Source: Curtobacterium sp. MCSS17_008
GTDB lineage: Bacteria; Actinomycetota; Actinomycetes; Actinomycetales; Microbacteriaceae
NCBI RefSeq assembly: GCF_003234185.1
Contig: NZ_QKSM01000020.1
Location: forward strand, 1-36,014
DNA length: 36,014 bases
Direction: 5' to 3'
Shown piece after piece: positions 35,908 to 36,014 of the stretch (the first letter of the stretch is position 1; each line of letters starts with the position of its first letter). The notes under the pieces were generated by a model, which had not been told where the DNA came from, searched no databases, and worked only from the letters and a program-made list of their open reading frames with translations. The translations under genes and the position numbers were made by a program.

Positions 35908-36014
35908 AGTCCGGCGGCGTCCTACTCTCCCACAAGGTCCCCCTTGCAGTACCATCGGCGCTGAGAGGCTTAGCTTCCGGGTTCGGAATGTGACCGGGCG
36001 TTTCCCTCTCGCTA
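35908..36014 (-). rRNA. rrf: 5S ribosomal RNA, 3' ~107 nt
   Basis: The minus strand reads the typical actinobacterial 5S core: GGGAAACGCCCGGTCACATT, then CCGAACCCGGAAGCTAAGCC, then GATGGTACTGC and GGGAGAGTAGGACGCCGCCGG. The 3' end is at about 35908 and the first ~10-12 nt lie beyond the window. This is the last gene of an rRNA operon read toward the RGG-repeat gene. Confidence 0.97.

Overview
This is a very GC-rich, GC3-biased chromosomal segment of a high-GC actinobacterium. The class Ib ribonucleotide reductase operon, the HAD-tlyA-nadK-recN-pyrG-NUDIX-xerD gene order, and the DUF6458 and PGPGW membrane proteins point to Actinobacteria. Microbacteriaceae, perhaps close to Curtobacterium, is the best guess; this is inferred from gene content and style, not from a search.

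Layout. (1) 1-1800 is an accessory edge: the 5' end of an IS3-type element cuts a GNAT acetyltransferase gene, followed by two small membrane proteins and a decayed, less GC-rich stretch. (2) 1822-5803 (minus) is nrdHIEF. It has two NrdR boxes 32 bp apart over its promoter and a UUCG-tetraloop terminator behind nrdF. (3) 6193-10594 holds an MFS permease, an aldo/keto reductase, an acidic hypothetical protein divergent from a LysM lipoprotein, RNase HI and a DUF6458 membrane protein. (4) 10703-19027 holds a Ski2-like helicase (minus) divergent from a luciferase-like flavoenzyme, a GH3 glycosidase divergent from its probable TetR regulator, and an NAD-dependent epimerase. (5) 19149-25309 holds an ArsR-methyltransferase pair divergent from an MFS exporter, a PGPGW membrane protein, a degenerate DksA/TraR protein divergent from a second luciferase-like enzyme, and a DUF2510 membrane protein. 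(6) 25489-35683 (minus) is the conserved housekeeping block, read from the RGG-repeat protein through HAD phosphatase, a small protein, tlyA, nadK, recN, pyrG and NUDIX to xerD. It lies just behind the 5S rRNA gene that ends an rRNA operon (minus) at the window edge.

How it works together. The nrd genes make and maintain dNTP synthesis under NrdR control. The block next to rRNA joins ribosome modification (TlyA), NADP supply (NadK), DNA repair (RecN), CTP synthesis (PyrG), ADP-ribose clearance (NUDIX) and chromosome dimer resolution (XerD). Several start/stop overlaps (tlyA/nadK, nadK/recN, arsR/methyltransferase) indicate translational coupling.

The least ordinary signals are not classic gene systems. 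They are: a low-complexity RGG/RPF repeat domain whose DNA is a 51-78 bp tandem array; at least three families of GC-rich palindromic intergenic repeats; and a strikingly uniform promoter layout in which a TANNNT -10 box lies 6-8 nt from the start codon of about ten genes, implying leaderless mRNAs. I found no CRISPR array, prophage, biosynthetic cluster or defence island.
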